A stretch of 64,000 nucleotides of DNA from Alkalibaculum sporogenes (GCF_009362815.1 NZ_WHNX01000006.1:104521-168520); one strand, 5' to 3'; positions 25,640 through 35,543 are shown, counted from the stretch's first letter. Numbers and translations are program-made. The notes: a model not told the origin generated them from the letters alone.

Positions 25640-27154
25640 TTGGAGGATTATATAAAGTTTCAAAATATTACAAAGATATTTCCAGGACAAAGAGCGCTTA
25701 ATGATGTTTCATTCCATATCTGCAAAGGCGAAATTCATGCACTAATTGGAGAAAACGGAGCAGGTAAATCCACCTTACTTAATATACTCCATGGGATGTT
25801 TTCTGCAACAAAAGGGAAGGTATTTATCAATTCAGAGGAGGTCAAATTTACAAGTGCATTTGAAGCAATTCAAAAAGGAATTGTTAAGGTACATCAGGAG
25901 ATTAATGCAATACCTGAATTGACTGTAGCTGAAAATTTAATGTTAGGTAATGAGATTATTAAATGTGGATTTATTTTAAATAAGGATCAGATGATAAAAG
26001 AAACTCAAGAATTGCTAGATAAGCTAGGATGTAATTTTTCCGCGAAGGAGAAAATGAAAAATTTAAGCACTGGTAAAAAGCAGATGGTCCAGATTGCTAA
26101 GGCTTTATATATAAATGCAAAGATAATCTCTTTAGATGAACCTACGGCTTCCCTTAGTGATGGTGAAGTCAGAATACTCTTTAAAATTATTAATGAGCTT
26201 AAGGCTAACGGTATCACAATTTTATATATTAGTCATAAACTGGATGAAATATTTGAGCTTTGTGATAGAGCAACTGTTCTGCGAGATGGAGAATATATAG
26301 CAACACTAAACATAAAGCAAACTACAGAGGATGAGTTAATAAGGAGTATGGTTGGCAGGGATGTTTCCATGTTTGGACAAAGGATTAAGCCTTTCCGTGT
26401 TGAGAAAGATAAGACTGTTCTTAAGATTGAGAGTCTAAGCGGAACTGCTGGATTTAAAAATATTAACTTTGAATTAAAGAAAGGTGAAATTTTATGTTTT
26501 TTTGGCCTAGTAGGTGCTATGCGTACAGAGGTAATGCGCGCAATTTTTGGTGCTGATCATGCAACTGGTGGAATGATATATCTTAACGGTAATACACTTG
26601 ATAATAGCTCACCTAGTGCATGTGTAAAAGAGGGCATAGGGTTAATATCCGAGAATAGGAAAGAAGAAGGATTTGTAAAGAATCTTACTAATTCTGATAA
26701 TATTGCCTTGGCATCTATACAAAACTATATGAACGGTTTTTTTGTTAACAGACGACTCAAGGAGAAAAACGCTGTAAGAGTAGGTGAAAAGGTAAAGCTA
26801 AATCCAAATAATCCTGATTTTATGACTTCGAATCTCTCAGGAGGAAACGCTCAGAAGGTAATTCTGGCGAAATGGTTGTCCACTAATGTAGATGTTTTAA
26901 TCATGGATGAACCTACTAAGGGAATCGACATTGGAGCAAAGGCAGAGATATATAAACTGATGGAAGATCTGCTTGAAGAAGGAAAATCCATTATTATGGT
27001 CTCATCTGAACTTACTGAGGCCATGGGTATGAGCGATAGGATTATAGTCATGCGCGAAGGAGTGATTGTTGCAGAGTTTAATAGGGATGAATTTGCTGAA
27101 GAGAGAATCATCACTTATGCAGTGGGAGGAATGAAGAATGAAGAAGTTTTTTAA
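25640..27154 (+). CDS. Sugar ABC transporter ATP-binding protein, two ATPase domains (RbsA-like)
   Basis: 504 residues with two fused ABC domains. The first has Walker A GENGAGKST, signature LSTGKKQM and Walker B ISLDEPTASL. The second has a degenerate Walker A (GLVGAMRTE), signature LSGGNAQK and Walker B LIMDEPTKGID. This asymmetric layout is the norm for the RbsA/MglA/AraG family. TTG at 25640 follows GGGGGGAG. It overlaps the permease gene by 17 bases. Confidence 0.95.
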   Translation: MEDYIKFQNITKIFPGQRALNDVSFHICKGEIHALIGENGAGKSTLLNILHGMFSATKGKVFINSEEVKFTSAFEAIQKGIVKVHQEINAIPELTVAENLMLGNEIIKCGFILNKDQMIKETQELLDKLGCNFSAKEKMKNLSTGKKQMVQIAKALYINAKIISLDEPTASLSDGEVRILFKIINELKANGITILYISHKLDEIFELCDRATVLRDGEYIATLNIKQTTEDELIRSMVGRDVSMFGQRIKPFRVEKDKTVLKIESLSGTAGFKNINFELKKGEILCFFGLVGAMRTEVMRAIFGADHATGGMIYLNGNTLDNSSPSACVKEGIGLISENRKEEGFVKNLTNSDNIALASIQNYMNGFFVNRRLKEKNAVRVGEKVKLNPNNPDFMTSNLSGGNAQKVILAKWLSTNVDVLIMDEPTKGIDIGAKAEIYKLMEDLLEEGKSIIMVSSELTEAMGMSDRIIVMREGVIVAEFNRDEFAEERIITYAVGGMKNEEVF

Positions 27155-28142
27155 AGATAATAGCAGAGAGCTAAGTGTTGTAGTCGCAATTGTAATTATG
27201 TTTGTTGCTTTCGGTATCATACAACCTATTTATTTATCAGCCAATAATATAAGAGACATTATTGAGCAGGCAACAATATACGGCCTTATGGGTATTGGCA
27301 TTACAGGTGTCATTATTACCGGAGGAATAGATCTTTCTGTAGGCTCTGTTTTAGCACTGGTTGGCGCTGTAGTAGCTCAGATGACTGTTGCAGGCGTACC
27401 GCCTGTCATTAGTATAATAATTGGTCTTGCATTTGGATTTACATTGGGCATTTTCAACGGTATATTAATTACCAAGTTTGGTCTACAGCCCTTTATCGCT
27501 ACAATGGGAACAATGGCTATCTACCGCGGTCTTGCTTATGTTGTGACTAAGGGGTATCCAGTACTGGGAGTTCCAGACACGTACCGAAAATTGGTGGATG
27601 GGGAGATTTTGCCGTATCTTCGTGTGTCAGTTATTCTTTTCTTCTTGTTTGCTGTATTAATGTATATCATCCTCAAAAAAACCAAATTGGGCACCTATGT
27701 TCATGCCATAGGAGGTAATGAGGAAGCTACTAGGCTGTCTGGTGTAAAGGTAAACAAGTATAAAACATTGATTTATGGCATTGCCATGTTGGGTACTGCA
27801 CTTGCAGCAATGATACAGATTGGTAAGCTAGGCACTGGAGACCCTACAACTGGGCAGGGGTACGAACTAAATGCCATTGCTGCAGCTGCTATTGGAGGCA
27901 CCAGCATGGCAGGAGGACGTGGAACTGTACTTGGAACTGTACTGGGTGCAATTCTGTTTGCAGGGCTTAAGGTAGGACTTATTGTTATGGGCGTAGATAC
28001 ATTTTATCAGTATATTGCAACTGGTTTAGTTATCGTTATCGCATCCTATATTGAAGTTGTTCAGACCCAGATTTCAAATAAAACAGGTTTATTAATGAAG
28101 ATTTTTTCAGGAAAATCAAGTAACAAAAGTGGGAACGCTTGA
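27138..28142 (+). CDS. Sugar ABC transporter permease (RbsC-like)
   Basis: 334 residues, about 8-10 membrane segments of the ribose/xylose/galactose permease family (BPD_transp_2). Family marks: GITGVIITGGIDLSVGSVLAL, GLQPFIATMGTMAIYRGLAYV, GGNEEATRLSGVKVNKYKTLIYGI and AIAAAAIGGTSMAGGRGTVLGTVLGA. It forms the channel with the ATPase at 25640. ATG follows GGGAGGAATGAAGA inside the ATPase gene, so the two are translationally coupled. Confidence 0.95.
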   Translation: MKKFFKDNSRELSVVVAIVIMFVAFGIIQPIYLSANNIRDIIEQATIYGLMGIGITGVIITGGIDLSVGSVLALVGAVVAQMTVAGVPPVISIIIGLAFGFTLGIFNGILITKFGLQPFIATMGTMAIYRGLAYVVTKGYPVLGVPDTYRKLVDGEILPYLRVSVILFFLFAVLMYIILKKTKLGTYVHAIGGNEEATRLSGVKVNKYKTLIYGIAMLGTALAAMIQIGKLGTGDPTTGQGYELNAIAAAAIGGTSMAGGRGTVLGTVLGAILFAGLKVGLIVMGVDTFYQYIATGLVIVIASYIEVVQTQISNKTGLLMKIFSGKSSNKSGNA

Positions 28143-28243
28143 TTCTAATAATGAAAATATTAACTTATGAAATAAGAATACTACAGTTAATTGGAATTGA
28201 AATTAATTAAATTATTTTAATTACACTGATTAGAGGTGATGAA

Positions 28244-29011
28244 ATGAGCAATAGAAGTGTAATAAACCGGAGAAATATAATTCTCAAGAGGCTAAACGTG
28301 AATGAAAGAGTATTAATTGGTGAATTAGCTTCATCTTTAAATGTCTCTGTTGAAACGATTCGTAAGGATTTAATTGCTATGGAGCAGCAAGGTATCCTTA
28401 AGCGAGAGCATGGAGCTGCTGTACTAATATCAGAAAACGAGGAAGAAGCTATTGAATTTAGGAATATGGATAATCTTGAAATAAAGAATAGAATTGCCCA
28501 TGAAGCACTCAAGTATATACCTAAATCAGATAATACCATTATAGCCATAGATGCAGGAAGCACCACTTGGTGTCTCGCTAGGTTATTAGCTCAAAGAAGC
28601 GGGCAAAACATAATTACAAGCTCTATACCAGTAGCGGAGCTCTTCAATAAAGATACCAATAATGTTTACATGTTAGGTGGTTTGGTTCGGCAAAAGGATA
28701 AGTCCGTTTACGGTCAGTGGACCCTCAATTGTATGAATAGCGTAGGAATATCAGTATCAGTGCTTGGTTCAGGGGGCACAAGGAGTATGGGTGGCCTGTG
28801 TGCAGTTACTTTTGATGATGCTGATCTAAAGCGAGCAATGGTTAGGAATAGTGAGTTCTCAATTGCCCTTTTGGACAGTTCAAAATTCCAAAAGCGCTCA
28901 CTGGTAGAGGCAGTCAAATGGGAGGATATTGACTACGTCATAACAGATAGCAATATTGATGAGGAAGAACGAGTAAGGCTGTCAAAGAGGACGAAACTCA
29001 TTGTAGTTTAA
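28244..29011 (+). CDS. DeoR family transcriptional regulator
   Basis: 255 residues. N-terminal DeoR HTH (RRNIILKRLNVNERVLIGELASSLNVSVETIRKDLIAME) with the short sequel GILKREHGAAVL; C-terminal DeoRC sugar-phosphate-sensing domain (IAIDAGSTTWCLARLL, NIITSSIPVAELF, MLGGLVRQKDKSVYG). These repressors answer to phosphorylated sugars. Its place within the sugar operon makes that operon the likely target. ATG follows GAGGTGATGAA. Confidence 0.93.
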   Translation: MSNRSVINRRNIILKRLNVNERVLIGELASSLNVSVETIRKDLIAMEQQGILKREHGAAVLISENEEEAIEFRNMDNLEIKNRIAHEALKYIPKSDNTIIAIDAGSTTWCLARLLAQRSGQNIITSSIPVAELFNKDTNNVYMLGGLVRQKDKSVYGQWTLNCMNSVGISVSVLGSGGTRSMGGLCAVTFDDADLKRAMVRNSEFSIALLDSSKFQKRSLVEAVKWEDIDYVITDSNIDEEERVRLSKRTKLIVV

Positions 29012-29056
29012 ATGAAGAATGGATGTACTATATTTTGAAATAAAAGGAGAATATTT

Positions 29057-30871
29057 ATGCTGAATTTGCCAGAGGACTTTATAAACCAACCTGTATTTAT
29101 CTCCGAGATCAGAAAAACATTTGAAAGCTTAAATGTGGATGAAAAACAGAATTTAGTTCTATATCTCATCGTTAATGAAAATTGTGAGTATCGCAATATA
29201 AACATTAGCATACCTAAAGTTGACATTTCAAATAAACAGCTTATGGATTTAATTGAACGATATATCCTGGCAAACTTGAATAATCTTTTAATCTCCTTTG
29301 GAGGGGTTAAGCTTAAAATCTATTTAAACATGGATGACAGGGCCTTGCTTGCAATTGTAAAAAGTTCAATTGATAAATTCAATATTGATGTACCGAAGAA
29401 CAATAGAAAAGGGTATGGCAGTTACATAAACTACATAAATAGAATAAACAGTTTATTGGGAATAGATAAATTTTCAATAGATTACATAGATATTTCTAAA
29501 TATAAAATTCCAGAAGGTGTAAAGGAGTATAGGATATATAATCCTCAAAATAGGAGCAAAGAGCTTGAATATTTAATAAGGGGTACAGTAGAACTAAAAG
29601 GAAGATCGTTTTGTGGTATAGATATTGGGGGAAATTCAATTAAGGCTGCTGCTGTGGTAAACGGAGAAATTGAATTATTAAAAGGCTATCGATGGTTTCC
29701 AGATGATTATAAAACAGCTGATGAAATAAATAACCCGGTCCTCTTATTAATTAGGTTTCTAAGTGCGTACATCGTTTATAAGTATTCCTATAAAGACGAT
29801 CCACTATCTTTAGGTAATAGTGAAGTTTTTGAAGAAAACGCTTCGTATAAATGTATTGAAAAATATACAAAAGATATGGAAGCACTTATAAATAGTGATA
29901 CTCGTATATTTGACGGAGTTGTTATTGGGTTTCCTGATATAGTCATAAGAAACAAGGTAGCTGGTGGAGAGACTCCTAAACAGAGGGGAATAAGAAACAA
30001 TTCGGAAATAGATTATGACCAAGAATTTCTAAAGATGTCTCATCTTGATATACTTGCGAAGCAGTATATCAAGGAAAATGGAAAGGTTAGAATATTAAAT
30101 GACGGCAATATCGCTTCCTATGTAGTATCGGTAGAGCACGCTTTTTTGGACGAGAACAGTATCGGAAATAGTGGTATGTTTGCTCACACAATAGGCACTG
30201 ATATTGGAACAGGTTTTATCTCAAGAACCGGCACTATTCAAGATATTCCTTTGGAATGTTATCAGTATGTCATAGATTTGGGGAGCCTCAATGAAAGCCG
30301 ATACGTTCCAGAAGATGCTCGTAGCATACGCAATCTTAACACCAGTATTTCTGGATCTGTTCAAAAGTACGTTAGCCAGGTGGGATTAATTAGGTTGGGG
30401 ATTAAAAATATCCAAAATGATAACCCGAAGATTTACAGTAGCCTGTTTGAAAAAGGATATCTTCAATATAAGCAAATAGGGGGGCAAGAGGCTCTAGTCA
30501 TACCCACTGAACCGGTTGATAAAAGAGGTGAATTGACAAGGTATTTGATTGAACTTCTTAATAATGGAAATATGGAAATAGAAAAAACCTTCTTACAGAT
30601 GGGGGAAATGATGGGCAAAACAATGGAAGAAATGAAGTTTTTCTTTTATGAGATACCTACTACCCGTCTTATAAGTGGAGGCATTTTAGCAACGGACATA
30701 TGCTTCGACCTTTTTCACAAGGGGTTAAAAGTAAAATACCCAAAATATGAAATTCAAAGACTGGATGAAGATGTTATTAAATCACCTCTATTAAAAAAAC
30801 TGAATAAAAAAAATAGGAATTATATATCGGCTGTAGGCGCTGTCTACATTATTAATAGAGAATTCATATAA
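29057..30871 (+). CDS. Long ROK-type sugar kinase
   Basis: 604 residues, about twice a normal ROK kinase. The first ~190 residues match nothing that I recognise. From ~195 the ROK/ASKHA fold begins: FCGIDIGGNSIKAAAVVNGE (phosphate 1), FDGVVIGFPDIVIRNKVAGG, VRILNDGNIASYVVSVEHAF (catalytic Asp in LNDG) and HTIGTDIGTGFIS; TRLISGGILATDICFDLF resembles the adenosine motif. The zinc-binding CxCGxxGC of many ROK proteins is not visible. Likely role: hexose phosphorylation after uptake, before the isomerase at 30914. ATG follows AAAAGGAGAATATTT. Confidence 0.78.
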   Translation: MLNLPEDFINQPVFISEIRKTFESLNVDEKQNLVLYLIVNENCEYRNINISIPKVDISNKQLMDLIERYILANLNNLLISFGGVKLKIYLNMDDRALLAIVKSSIDKFNIDVPKNNRKGYGSYINYINRINSLLGIDKFSIDYIDISKYKIPEGVKEYRIYNPQNRSKELEYLIRGTVELKGRSFCGIDIGGNSIKAAAVVNGEIELLKGYRWFPDDYKTADEINNPVLLLIRFLSAYIVYKYSYKDDPLSLGNSEVFEENASYKCIEKYTKDMEALINSDTRIFDGVVIGFPDIVIRNKVAGGETPKQRGIRNNSEIDYDQEFLKMSHLDILAKQYIKENGKVRILNDGNIASYVVSVEHAFLDENSIGNSGMFAHTIGTDIGTGFISRTGTIQDIPLECYQYVIDLGSLNESRYVPEDARSIRNLNTSISGSVQKYVSQVGLIRLGIKNIQNDNPKIYSSLFEKGYLQYKQIGGQEALVIPTEPVDKRGELTRYLIELLNNGNMEIEKTFLQMGEMMGKTMEEMKFFFYEIPTTRLISGGILATDICFDLFHKGLKVKYPKYEIQRLDEDVIKSPLLKKLNKKNRNYISAVGAVYIINREFI

Positions 30872-30913
30872 AATCATATTCTTAACTTTGAGAGTTCATG
30901 GAGGGGGAGACAA

Positions 30914-31810
30914 TTGCTAATATTAAAAGGGATTTCAGTACCCACAGTATGGGGAGGCCAGAAACTCTATTCTTATGGCGGAGATAAAAACATTACACAA
31001 TTAGGTCAACTTTATACTGTTGCTGCTAATGATGGACTAAGCAGCATTATCTTAAACGGAAAATACAAGGGTGATAATCTGCGTAATATCTATAAAAGTT
31101 TCCCTGAAATTTTTGGCAAAAGTAGATATACAGAATTTCCTTTATTAATTGGATTTGTTGATGCTAAAGAAGACTTAAGTTTACAGGTACATCCGGACAA
31201 TGAATATTGCAGGAAATATGAAGGAAAGGAAATTGGCAAATGCGAGTCGTGGATTTTTCTGGATCAACCTGCTAATAAATATATCTATAATGGGTGTAAA
31301 GTGAAAACAAAAGAAGCTGTACAGAAAAATATTGATAATACTGCCTGGAACAATATTATTGATACCTTATCCGTAGAAAAAGATCAGTATGTTTATGTAG
31401 AAGCAGGGACGTTGCATGCATTAACTTCAGGGTCATTTGTATATGAAATACAACAATCAACGAATATAACATATCGATTTTATGATTATGACAGAATAGA
31501 CAGTTTAGGAAATAAACGCCCTTTACAATTGAATAAAGCTCTAGATGTTCTGGATGTAATGAAAAGGTCTGAAGCCACAGATCTAAAATTAGGTGAAACA
31601 AAAGAGGAGCCATATTATAGTATTAAACTCTGTGAGTTACAAGGTCAATTTAAAAACGATACAGACATTTTTATTTGCGTAACATTATTAGAGGGTAGAA
31701 CAACATTCGAAGGTGTTGATCTTCATAAAGGAATGAGCTTTATTTTATTTATGGGTGAAGAGGTCGCTATTGAGAATAAATTAAAATGCGTAATAGCTTC
31801 AGTAAAGTAA
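30914..31810 (+). CDS. manA: Mannose-6-phosphate isomerase, class I
   Basis: 298 residues of the short type I phosphomannose isomerase form. Zinc ligands are visible in LSLQVHPDNEYC (Gln, His) and CESWIFLD (Glu); a further His lies in EAGTLHAL, and the family motif YEIQQSTNITYRFYDYDR follows. It interconverts mannose 6-phosphate and fructose 6-phosphate in the cytoplasm, carrying the sugar of this operon into glycolysis. TTG at 30914 follows GGAGGGGGAG. Last gene of the sugar operon; no strong terminator was seen. Confidence 0.93.
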   Translation: MLILKGISVPTVWGGQKLYSYGGDKNITQLGQLYTVAANDGLSSIILNGKYKGDNLRNIYKSFPEIFGKSRYTEFPLLIGFVDAKEDLSLQVHPDNEYCRKYEGKEIGKCESWIFLDQPANKYIYNGCKVKTKEAVQKNIDNTAWNNIIDTLSVEKDQYVYVEAGTLHALTSGSFVYEIQQSTNITYRFYDYDRIDSLGNKRPLQLNKALDVLDVMKRSEATDLKLGETKEEPYYSIKLCELQGQFKNDTDIFICVTLLEGRTTFEGVDLHKGMSFILFMGEEVAIENKLKCVIASVK

Positions 31811-32004
31811 AAAATAGAGACTAAAGATTGTATTTCTATTTTCAAGCATATTATTTTCTGTAATTTGATTCGACGACATTGAAGGCTATATGACACGATC
31901 GAAAGACATTCTTACATTGACATTTATATAAGACTTAAATATAATTAATTTAATATTATGATGCTCGATGAAAGATTCCTGACACAATAATGGAGGGAAT
32001 TAAG

Positions 32005-32754
32005 ATGAATAATAACTTAAATATCTCTTGGAAAAAAATTTATGACTTTACTTTGTCATGTGGAAATGTGCATGAACTAAAAGCCTTTTCCGTAAAGATT
32101 CTATCTGGTCTTGAGTCTTTGTGCGAGTTCGACCAGTCCTTGGTCTATTTTTTTGATGGAAACGGCAAGGTATGCAATCAATATTTGGCAAACATTGATA
32201 AACAATGGAGTACACTCTACCTTGAATACTACTCGAAAACTGAGAATGGTCGATACGGTCTAATAAAAAAAATGAGTGAAGATCCTTCCGTACCTACTAT
32301 CAGTGTTAGGTCATGGAATGAGGAACCTACCACTGAATTTGTTTCTAATTATATTCGTTCTCGTGGACTTAAGTACTCCTTGGGTTTTGTTCTGTATGAT
32401 ATAGATGGTAAACCTAGAACGTTATTTGCCTTGGATAAGACAAGAGATCAAAAATTTAGAGATAATGAGTTGACAATGATACGCTTAGCGGTTCCTCAAT
32501 TAAATAACCTTCATAAGAAATTCTTTTGCCAGCAGACAAGCAGGCAAAATATGGATAAAATTTCTTGGGAAACCACAAACCTGACGCCAAGAGAGACCGA
32601 AATTGCAAATCTGTTGTGCCAAGGGGTTTCTCCTGCTATTATTAGTAAATCTCTATTTATCTCCCAGTCTACAACATATAAACATATTGCTAACATCTAT
32701 GATAAGATGCATGTTTCCACACGACAAGAACTTCTAGTCCGATTGCTGGGCTAA
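32005..32754 (+). CDS. LuxR-type transcriptional regulator
   Basis: 249 residues. The N-terminal ~175 form a sensor-like domain (possibly GAF/autoinducer-like, no clear motif). The C-terminus is a LuxR/NarL HTH: LTPRETEIANLLCQGVSPAIISKSLFIS, then YKHIANIYDKMHVSTRQELL. Start at ATG 32005, because GGAGGG at 31992-31997 lies between it and the in-frame ATG at 31990. It stands alone between the sugar operon and the PanB-like cluster and could control either; this is undecided. Confidence 0.88.
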   Translation: MNNNLNISWKKIYDFTLSCGNVHELKAFSVKILSGLESLCEFDQSLVYFFDGNGKVCNQYLANIDKQWSTLYLEYYSKTENGRYGLIKKMSEDPSVPTISVRSWNEEPTTEFVSNYIRSRGLKYSLGFVLYDIDGKPRTLFALDKTRDQKFRDNELTMIRLAVPQLNNLHKKFFCQQTSRQNMDKISWETTNLTPRETEIANLLCQGVSPAIISKSLFISQSTTYKHIANIYDKMHVSTRQELLVRLLG

Positions 32755-32859
32755 GTAGATGAGTATGTCTCTTTATAAATATATTTATAGGCGATTGTAT
32801 TTTACTACCATTGAATTTGGATTCCCATAAATTTTCAACATTATATATTGTCTATTACT

Positions 32860-32890
32860 GCGTGCAGATTTTTACTGCACGCTTTTTACG
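32860..32890 (+). terminator. Terminator after the LuxR-type gene
   Basis: GCGTGCAG pairs with CTGCACGC around ATTTTTA and is followed by TTTTT, about 105 bases after the stop. Confidence 0.85.
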
Positions 32891-33032
32891 TCCTATGTTT
32901 TTGAGTCTTTGCTTTTCTATTGCTCTATATTTTTGATTTGAAATATAATCCCCTAGTGAAACACCTATGGGAATGGTTATAACTTTTACGACCAATAAAT
33001 AGAAATTAATAATTAAAAAGAGGAGAAAGACA

Positions 33033-33290
33033 ATGCCAAGGGCAGAAAGAAAGAAGAGTGCAATAGGAATCTAACATATTAGGTTACTGGAAATTAAATG
33101 AGTATATATTTATCGAGATGAACTAAATTAGGGTAAATTTTTAGAGATGATGGAAAAAGTAAAATCTATACGCATACTGTTTTAATGAATAATTATGCTC
33201 ATTGAAAGAAAAAAAAATATCTATTAGTGAAATCATAAGAGACGCTTCTAAAGTAAATAAGAACACTGGACACTTTGAAAATTAATTGTA
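33033..33290 (+). pseudogene. Degraded Y1 (REP-associated) transposase remnant
   Basis: ATG after AGAGGAGAAAGACA opens MPRAERKKSAIGI and stops at once. The broken frames that follow read HIRLLE, then YAYCFNE and LKEKKNISISEIIRDASKVN. These are the pieces of the family pattern MPR..RKxSxxGIYHIMLRG...YAYCxMxNHxHLLI.E...IS.I. Short deletions and stops are spread over ~250 bases. It is a different lineage from the transposases at 49.6 and 63.2 kb. The rest of the 32755-33564 gap holds no gene. Confidence 0.6.
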
Positions 33291-33564
33291 ATTAAATATT
33301 TTATTACAATGACATATCAAGTATATCATAATATAAATTTTTTTTATATTATTAAAATTAATAATATTTAATACATAAGTTAGCTAATTTCAGTAGAAAT
33401 TTATTTTTGATATAGTAAAGATGAACAAAAAATGAAAAGGATTACACCGTCTCGTTAACAAAATTCGTTCATGTTTCAAACGGACACCATCCACTTGAAG
33501 TAGGCGCGAGTTCGTACGTATTTAAGTTGGTGGATAGTAACCTAAAAAATAAGGAGGAATATGT

Positions 33565-34464
33565 ATGTCAGAAGAAAAGAAACAAGTCGAAATCAATAAG
33601 GATGATAAAAAAGTTCAAGCATCCAAAATGAAAAAGGGAAGGAAAACAATCGCATATCTTCAAGAGAAGAAGGATAATGGTGAGAAACTTGTACAGATGT
33701 GTCCAGCCCAAAGAGATCAGTATTTTACTATGGCCGCTGAGATGGCAGGTTGCGACATCTGTCGCCTAACGGTTCCAGCCGAGAACACATTAATGTCAAT
33801 TGAACACGCACCCTGGTGGATCCGCACCGTCCGTAATGCTGCGAAGCTTATTCACATCAATTTCTATATGCAGACCCCGACCTTCTGCTCCAAGGAAAAA
33901 GCTCTAGAGTATGGCTCCATGTACATGGCTGAAGGCGCTGATTCCCTACTCCCTATGGGCGTTAGTAATGAGACCTTGAAGTACATGGCAGATAATCATC
34001 TAGTCGTGTTCGGTCACGTCGGTGCACTGTCTGGATGGCAAACGAGTAGACACGGCGGATACAAGCGCTTGGGCAAGACCGCTGAAGACGCTATGGATGT
34101 CTTCCGTATGGCTTATGAGTATCAGGAGAACGGCATGATGGCTATGACCATTGAGTTGACTCCTATCGAAATTACTAACGCCATTGCCAAGAAGCTACGT
34201 GTGCCAGTGATTTCCATTGCTGCAGGTGGCGCTGCTGATGGTTGCGAGATGGTGGATTTTGACACCTTTAACATGATGCCTTCGCCTGTTTCTCATGCTA
34301 AAGCTTATGGTGACTTTTTCAAGTGGGCTGCTGGCGCATACGGCGGGTGGGCTAATGACGTCCGTACCGGTGTATATCCTGAGGATAAACACGGCTTCCA
34401 CATGGAGGAGAAAGAACTCGACAAATTTATGAATACATTGGAGCAAAAGTACACAGTAAGATAA
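33565..34464 (+). CDS. PanB-like (ketopantoate hydroxymethyltransferase family) TIM-barrel enzyme
   Basis: 299 residues. After a Lys-rich leader (~1-25), a TIM-barrel resembling 3-methyl-2-oxobutanoate hydroxymethyltransferase is seen: MCPAQRDQYFTMAAEMAGCD, VVFGHVGALSGWQTSRHGGYKRLGKTAEDAMD (compare the PanB block HxGLxPQ...GGY.VQGKT), MAMTIELTPIEITNAIAKKLRVPVISIAAGGAADGCEMV (compare E.VP..LA..IT..L.IP.IGIGAG..CDGQ). The substrate is likely not ketopantoate, given neighbouring SDR and MFS genes and no panC or panD. Codon use is strikingly GC-richer than that of its neighbours, suggesting strong expression or recent transfer. ATG follows AAGGAGGAATATGT. Confidence 0.7.
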   Translation: MSEEKKQVEINKDDKKVQASKMKKGRKTIAYLQEKKDNGEKLVQMCPAQRDQYFTMAAEMAGCDICRLTVPAENTLMSIEHAPWWIRTVRNAAKLIHINFYMQTPTFCSKEKALEYGSMYMAEGADSLLPMGVSNETLKYMADNHLVVFGHVGALSGWQTSRHGGYKRLGKTAEDAMDVFRMAYEYQENGMMAMTIELTPIEITNAIAKKLRVPVISIAAGGAADGCEMVDFDTFNMMPSPVSHAKAYGDFFKWAAGAYGGWANDVRTGVYPEDKHGFHMEEKELDKFMNTLEQKYTVR

Positions 34465-34508
34465 AAAAATAAAAACATAATACTCAATGACGGGATCACC
34501 TTTACTTA

Positions 34509-34549
34509 CAATCTCTGCTGATATCTTAATTGGCAGAGATTCTTTATAA
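34509..34549 (+). terminator. Hairpin after the PanB-like gene, probable terminator
   Basis: AATCTCTGC pairs with GCAGAGATT around ~18 bases, then CTTTATAAA. The T run is short, so it may only attenuate transcription toward the SDR gene. Confidence 0.55.
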
Positions 34550-34598
34550 AGTATCACAGAGTGATGAATTATAAATTATAACAAAGGGGGATATTATA

Positions 34599-35465
34599 AT
34601 GGAAAAATTATATGTTTATGATGACAAATATCAAAAATCAAGAGGTATGGATTTGAAGATTGCAGAAAGCAATAAACCTATAATGGAAGTATTAAGTTTA
34701 AAGGGGAAAACAGCTATAGTGACTGGTGGCGCAAGAGGATTAGGATTTCACGTTGTAAATAGACTTTGCGAAGCAGGTGCAGAAGTGATGATCGTAGATA
34801 TCGCCATCGAATTTGCTGAGGATGCTGTAGAGTATTTTACGAACAAAGGTTACAATGTTAAATTCAAGGAAGCGGATATAAGATACATTGATCAAATCAA
34901 CAATGCCGTTGCAGCAACCATTGAAGCCTTTGGCAAAATTGATATCTTAGTGAATAATGCTGCAATATGGAGCATGAATAGATTTTTAAATATGACTGAA
35001 GAGACTTGGGACGATACTATAGATACAGATTTAAAAGGAAATGTTTTCTTCTGTCAAGCTGTTGCCAAAGAAATGGTAAAACAGAATATAAAAGGTAAGA
35101 TTGTTAATATAGCATCAGTAGCTGGTTTATCCATGGAATCTCCTTATGGATTTTTGCCTCATTATTCAGCGTCAAAAGGTGGTCTGGTATCTATTTCTCA
35201 GTCCCTTGCAAGAGAACTAAAACCTCTTGGAATTACAATTAATTGTGTTTTACCGGGTGGAATGCTTACACCAGGGGCATTACACACAGAAGGTATGGAT
35301 GCCTCCATGTATGAGGTACATCAGAAATCACCTAGAACACCATTAACGCAAAACCCTGATGATGTAGCTCGTGTAGTATTTATGATGTGTACCGATGTAT
35401 CAGCATTCATGCATGGGTCTACTGTGGTAGCTGATGGTGGTGCTAGATTAATGATACAAGAATAA
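34599..35465 (+). CDS. Short-chain dehydrogenase/reductase (classical SDR)
   Basis: 288 residues. After a ~30-residue N-terminal extension, the Rossmann motif is TGGARGLG, with NNAA, a catalytic Ser in NIASVAGLS, and the Tyr/Lys pair in YSASKGG. Asp in VMIVDIA at the end of beta-2 suggests NAD rather than NADP. C-terminal VADGGARL is typical. It oxidises or reduces an alcohol/carbonyl; the substrate is unknown. ATG follows AAAGGGGGATATTATA. It lies between the PanB-like gene and the MFS gene and probably belongs to the same pathway. Confidence 0.9.
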   Translation: MEKLYVYDDKYQKSRGMDLKIAESNKPIMEVLSLKGKTAIVTGGARGLGFHVVNRLCEAGAEVMIVDIAIEFAEDAVEYFTNKGYNVKFKEADIRYIDQINNAVAATIEAFGKIDILVNNAAIWSMNRFLNMTEETWDDTIDTDLKGNVFFCQAVAKEMVKQNIKGKIVNIASVAGLSMESPYGFLPHYSASKGGLVSISQSLARELKPLGITINCVLPGGMLTPGALHTEGMDASMYEVHQKSPRTPLTQNPDDVARVVFMMCTDVSAFMHGSTVVADGGARLMIQE

Positions 35466-35468
35466 TTA

Positions 35469-35511
35469 TGCATAGTGCTACTGTTTTTGCAGATGGTAGC
35501 ACTTATAAATA
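35469..35511 (+). terminator. Hairpin between SDR and MFS genes
   Basis: AGTGCTAC pairs with GGTAGCACT across ~14 bases, just after the SDR stop. There is no T run, so it may be an RNA-processing or partial termination site. Confidence 0.45.
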
Positions 35512-35543
35512 AAATATCTGTAAAATGAATAGGAGATAAAATT

